Under the pieces are notes generated by a model that worked only from the letters and a program-made list of their open reading frames with translations, had not been told where the DNA came from and did no database searches. A stretch of DNA of 64,000 bases, from assembly GCF_023822065.1 (NCBI RefSeq), contig NZ_CP084930.1:2248001-2312000 (forward strand), in the 5' to 3' direction. Of this stretch, positions 63,128 to 64,000 are shown piece by piece (position 1 is the first letter of the stretch; every line of letters begins with the position of its first letter). This DNA comes from Sphingomonas morindae (GTDB lineage: Bacteria > Pseudomonadota > Alphaproteobacteria > Sphingomonadales > Sphingomonadaceae). A program made the translations under genes and the position numbers.

Positions 63128-64000
63128 TCAGTTCGCCTCCTTGGGCGGGGTGAAATCCAGCCGGGCGTCGGCGACGTAGCGATCCCAATCGGCGCGGGTG
63201 CGGATGCCGCCCTCGCCCAGGCTCCACGCCGATCCCGAATAATAGACAAAGGGCCGGCCGGGCGTGACGCGCAGCAGCACCAGATGATTATCGGCATCGT
63301 CGCGGATATCGGCGATCATCGCCGGATCGACCCGCAGCGCGATCGCCATGCGGCCATGATCGCCCGTTTCCGGGCCCCACCAGCTGAGCACGCCGCGCGC
63401 GCGATCCACCGTCAGCGCGCCGTCCGTATCGGCGAGCGTGGTGCGCTTGCCGATGCCGATACCGATCAGCAGCGGCCCCGGCGTATCGGCGGTGATGGTG
63501 GAGACCATGCGGGTGAAGGCGGTGCCGAGCGGCAGGGTGAAGCGCCGCGTCTCCGATACGGCATGGCCGACACCAACCGGCCAGGGCGCGTAGCGCACCT
63601 CGAAATCGGCGACATCGGGTCCGTTCTTGAAGATGCGGAACTGCGCATAGTTGCGCGAGGTCCACAGCTTATTGTCCTGCCACACGCCCAGCCCGCCGGC
63701 GCCGCGCGCCGTGCCGACATTGTAGAAATCGAGCCCCTCGCCATGATAGGCGTGCTGGTCGCCGGTGCGGAGCTGGCGATCGGCAAACGCCCAGGGCACA
63801 TTCTTGCCCCAGCTGTCCACGCCCGAGCCGGAGGGCGGCTCGGCCGCTTCGAGCGCACGGCCATAGATACGGTGCGCGGTGCGATCATTCTCCCAGAGCA
63901 GATCGTCGTAGCGATAGGGGGCGAGCACCACCGTCGCGCGCGGGCGGCGATCGGTGGGCGCCGGCAGCGGCTTGGCGATGGGCGGCAGCACCGGCGCGGG
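63128..64000 (-). CDS. DUF4861 domain protein (5' end beyond window)
   Basis: The C-terminal 290 or so residues of a DUF4861 protein. Readable blocks include YDDLLWENDRTAHRIYGRALE, GVDSWGKNVPWAF, YHGEGLDFYNVGTARGAGGLG and the C-terminal YYSGSAWSLGEGGIRTRADWD. The frame is open to the right edge, so the true start and any signal peptide lie beyond 64000. DUF4861 proteins accompany rhamnogalacturonan or other pectin-type degradation genes in several bacteria. It is upstream of the DUF2264 and SDR genes on the same strand. Confidence 0.87.
   Translation of the reverse strand, partial: PAPVLPPIAKPLPAPTDRRPRATVVLAPYRYDDLLWENDRTAHRIYGRALEAAEPPSGSGVDSWGKNVPWAFADRQLRTGDQHAYHGEGLDFYNVGTARGAGGLGVWQDNKLWTSRNYAQFRIFKNGPDVADFEVRYAPWPVGVGHAVSETRRFTLPLGTAFTRMVSTITADTPGPLLIGIGIGKRTTLADTDGALTVDRARGVLSWWGPETGDHGRMAIALRVDPAMIADIRDDADNHLVLLRVTPGRPFVYYSGSAWSLGEGGIRTRADWDRYVADARLDFTPPKEAN

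Overview
This window is a stretch of GC-rich (about 70 percent by eye) chromosome from an alphaproteobacterium, most likely a member of the Sphingomonadaceae close to Sphingomonas. The evidence is the gene content rather than any single marker. There are several large TonB-dependent receptors, a small 4.5S-type SRP RNA, a ctaA heme A synthase, ETF-ubiquinone oxidoreductase, and dense ATGA/GTGA-coupled gene strings. There is also an ornithine decarboxylase next to a deoxyhypusine-synthase-like gene, which fits the sym-homospermidine polyamine chemistry of Sphingomonas in the strict sense.

The first part (1-34.2 kb) is ordinary core chromosome. It runs moaB, a lytic transglycosylase and a UDG-like gene (leftward); ETF-QO; a TPR protein coupled to ispE; a DUF885 protein; then a tightly overlapped rightward string (enoyl-CoA hydratase, N-formylglutamate amidohydrolase, lipoprotein, nnr, RNA uracil methyltransferase). 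The polyamine pair follows, with a clear promoter. Next come an alpha/beta hydrolase diverging from two tandem cysteine desulfurases that lead into a Nudix hydrolase and a ferredoxin, a ParDE-type pair, the SRP RNA, dnaX, ebfC, prfC, a cyclophilin, rplM-rpsI, ctaA, a MerC-like protein with a Zur-like regulator, dxs, tlyA, tspO, ubiK, a YbjN protein and proC.

From 34 to 38 kb the sequence is less tidy. A secreted endonuclease/phosphatase-family gene is followed by a 646-bp gene-free stretch that holds a tandem duplication of the 3' end of a chemoreceptor gene. The chemoreceptor itself is broken by a single extra G in a G8 tract. A degenerate CheA-like protein with no visible kinase or histidine phosphotransfer domain lies at 46-47.5 kb, so part of the chemosensory material here looks decayed or repurposed.

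From 38.4 kb to the right edge the window is a carbohydrate-use region. A GguC/AraD1-type protein, a galactose-dehydrogenase-like oxidoreductase, an FCD-type GntR regulator and an exported galactose mutarotase form a galactose-handling group. A second FCD regulator faces an exported GH27 alpha-galactosidase, a carbohydrate-type TonB receptor and an exported GH36 alpha-galactosidase. A second TonB receptor faces a group with a Tat-type Gfo/Idh/MocA oxidoreductase, a KduD-like SDR, a DUF2264 protein and a DUF4861 protein that runs off the edge. Together these read as import and periplasmic cleavage of alpha-galactosides or galactose-bearing plant polysaccharide, followed by galactose oxidation. 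No CRISPR array, insertion sequence or prophage was seen.
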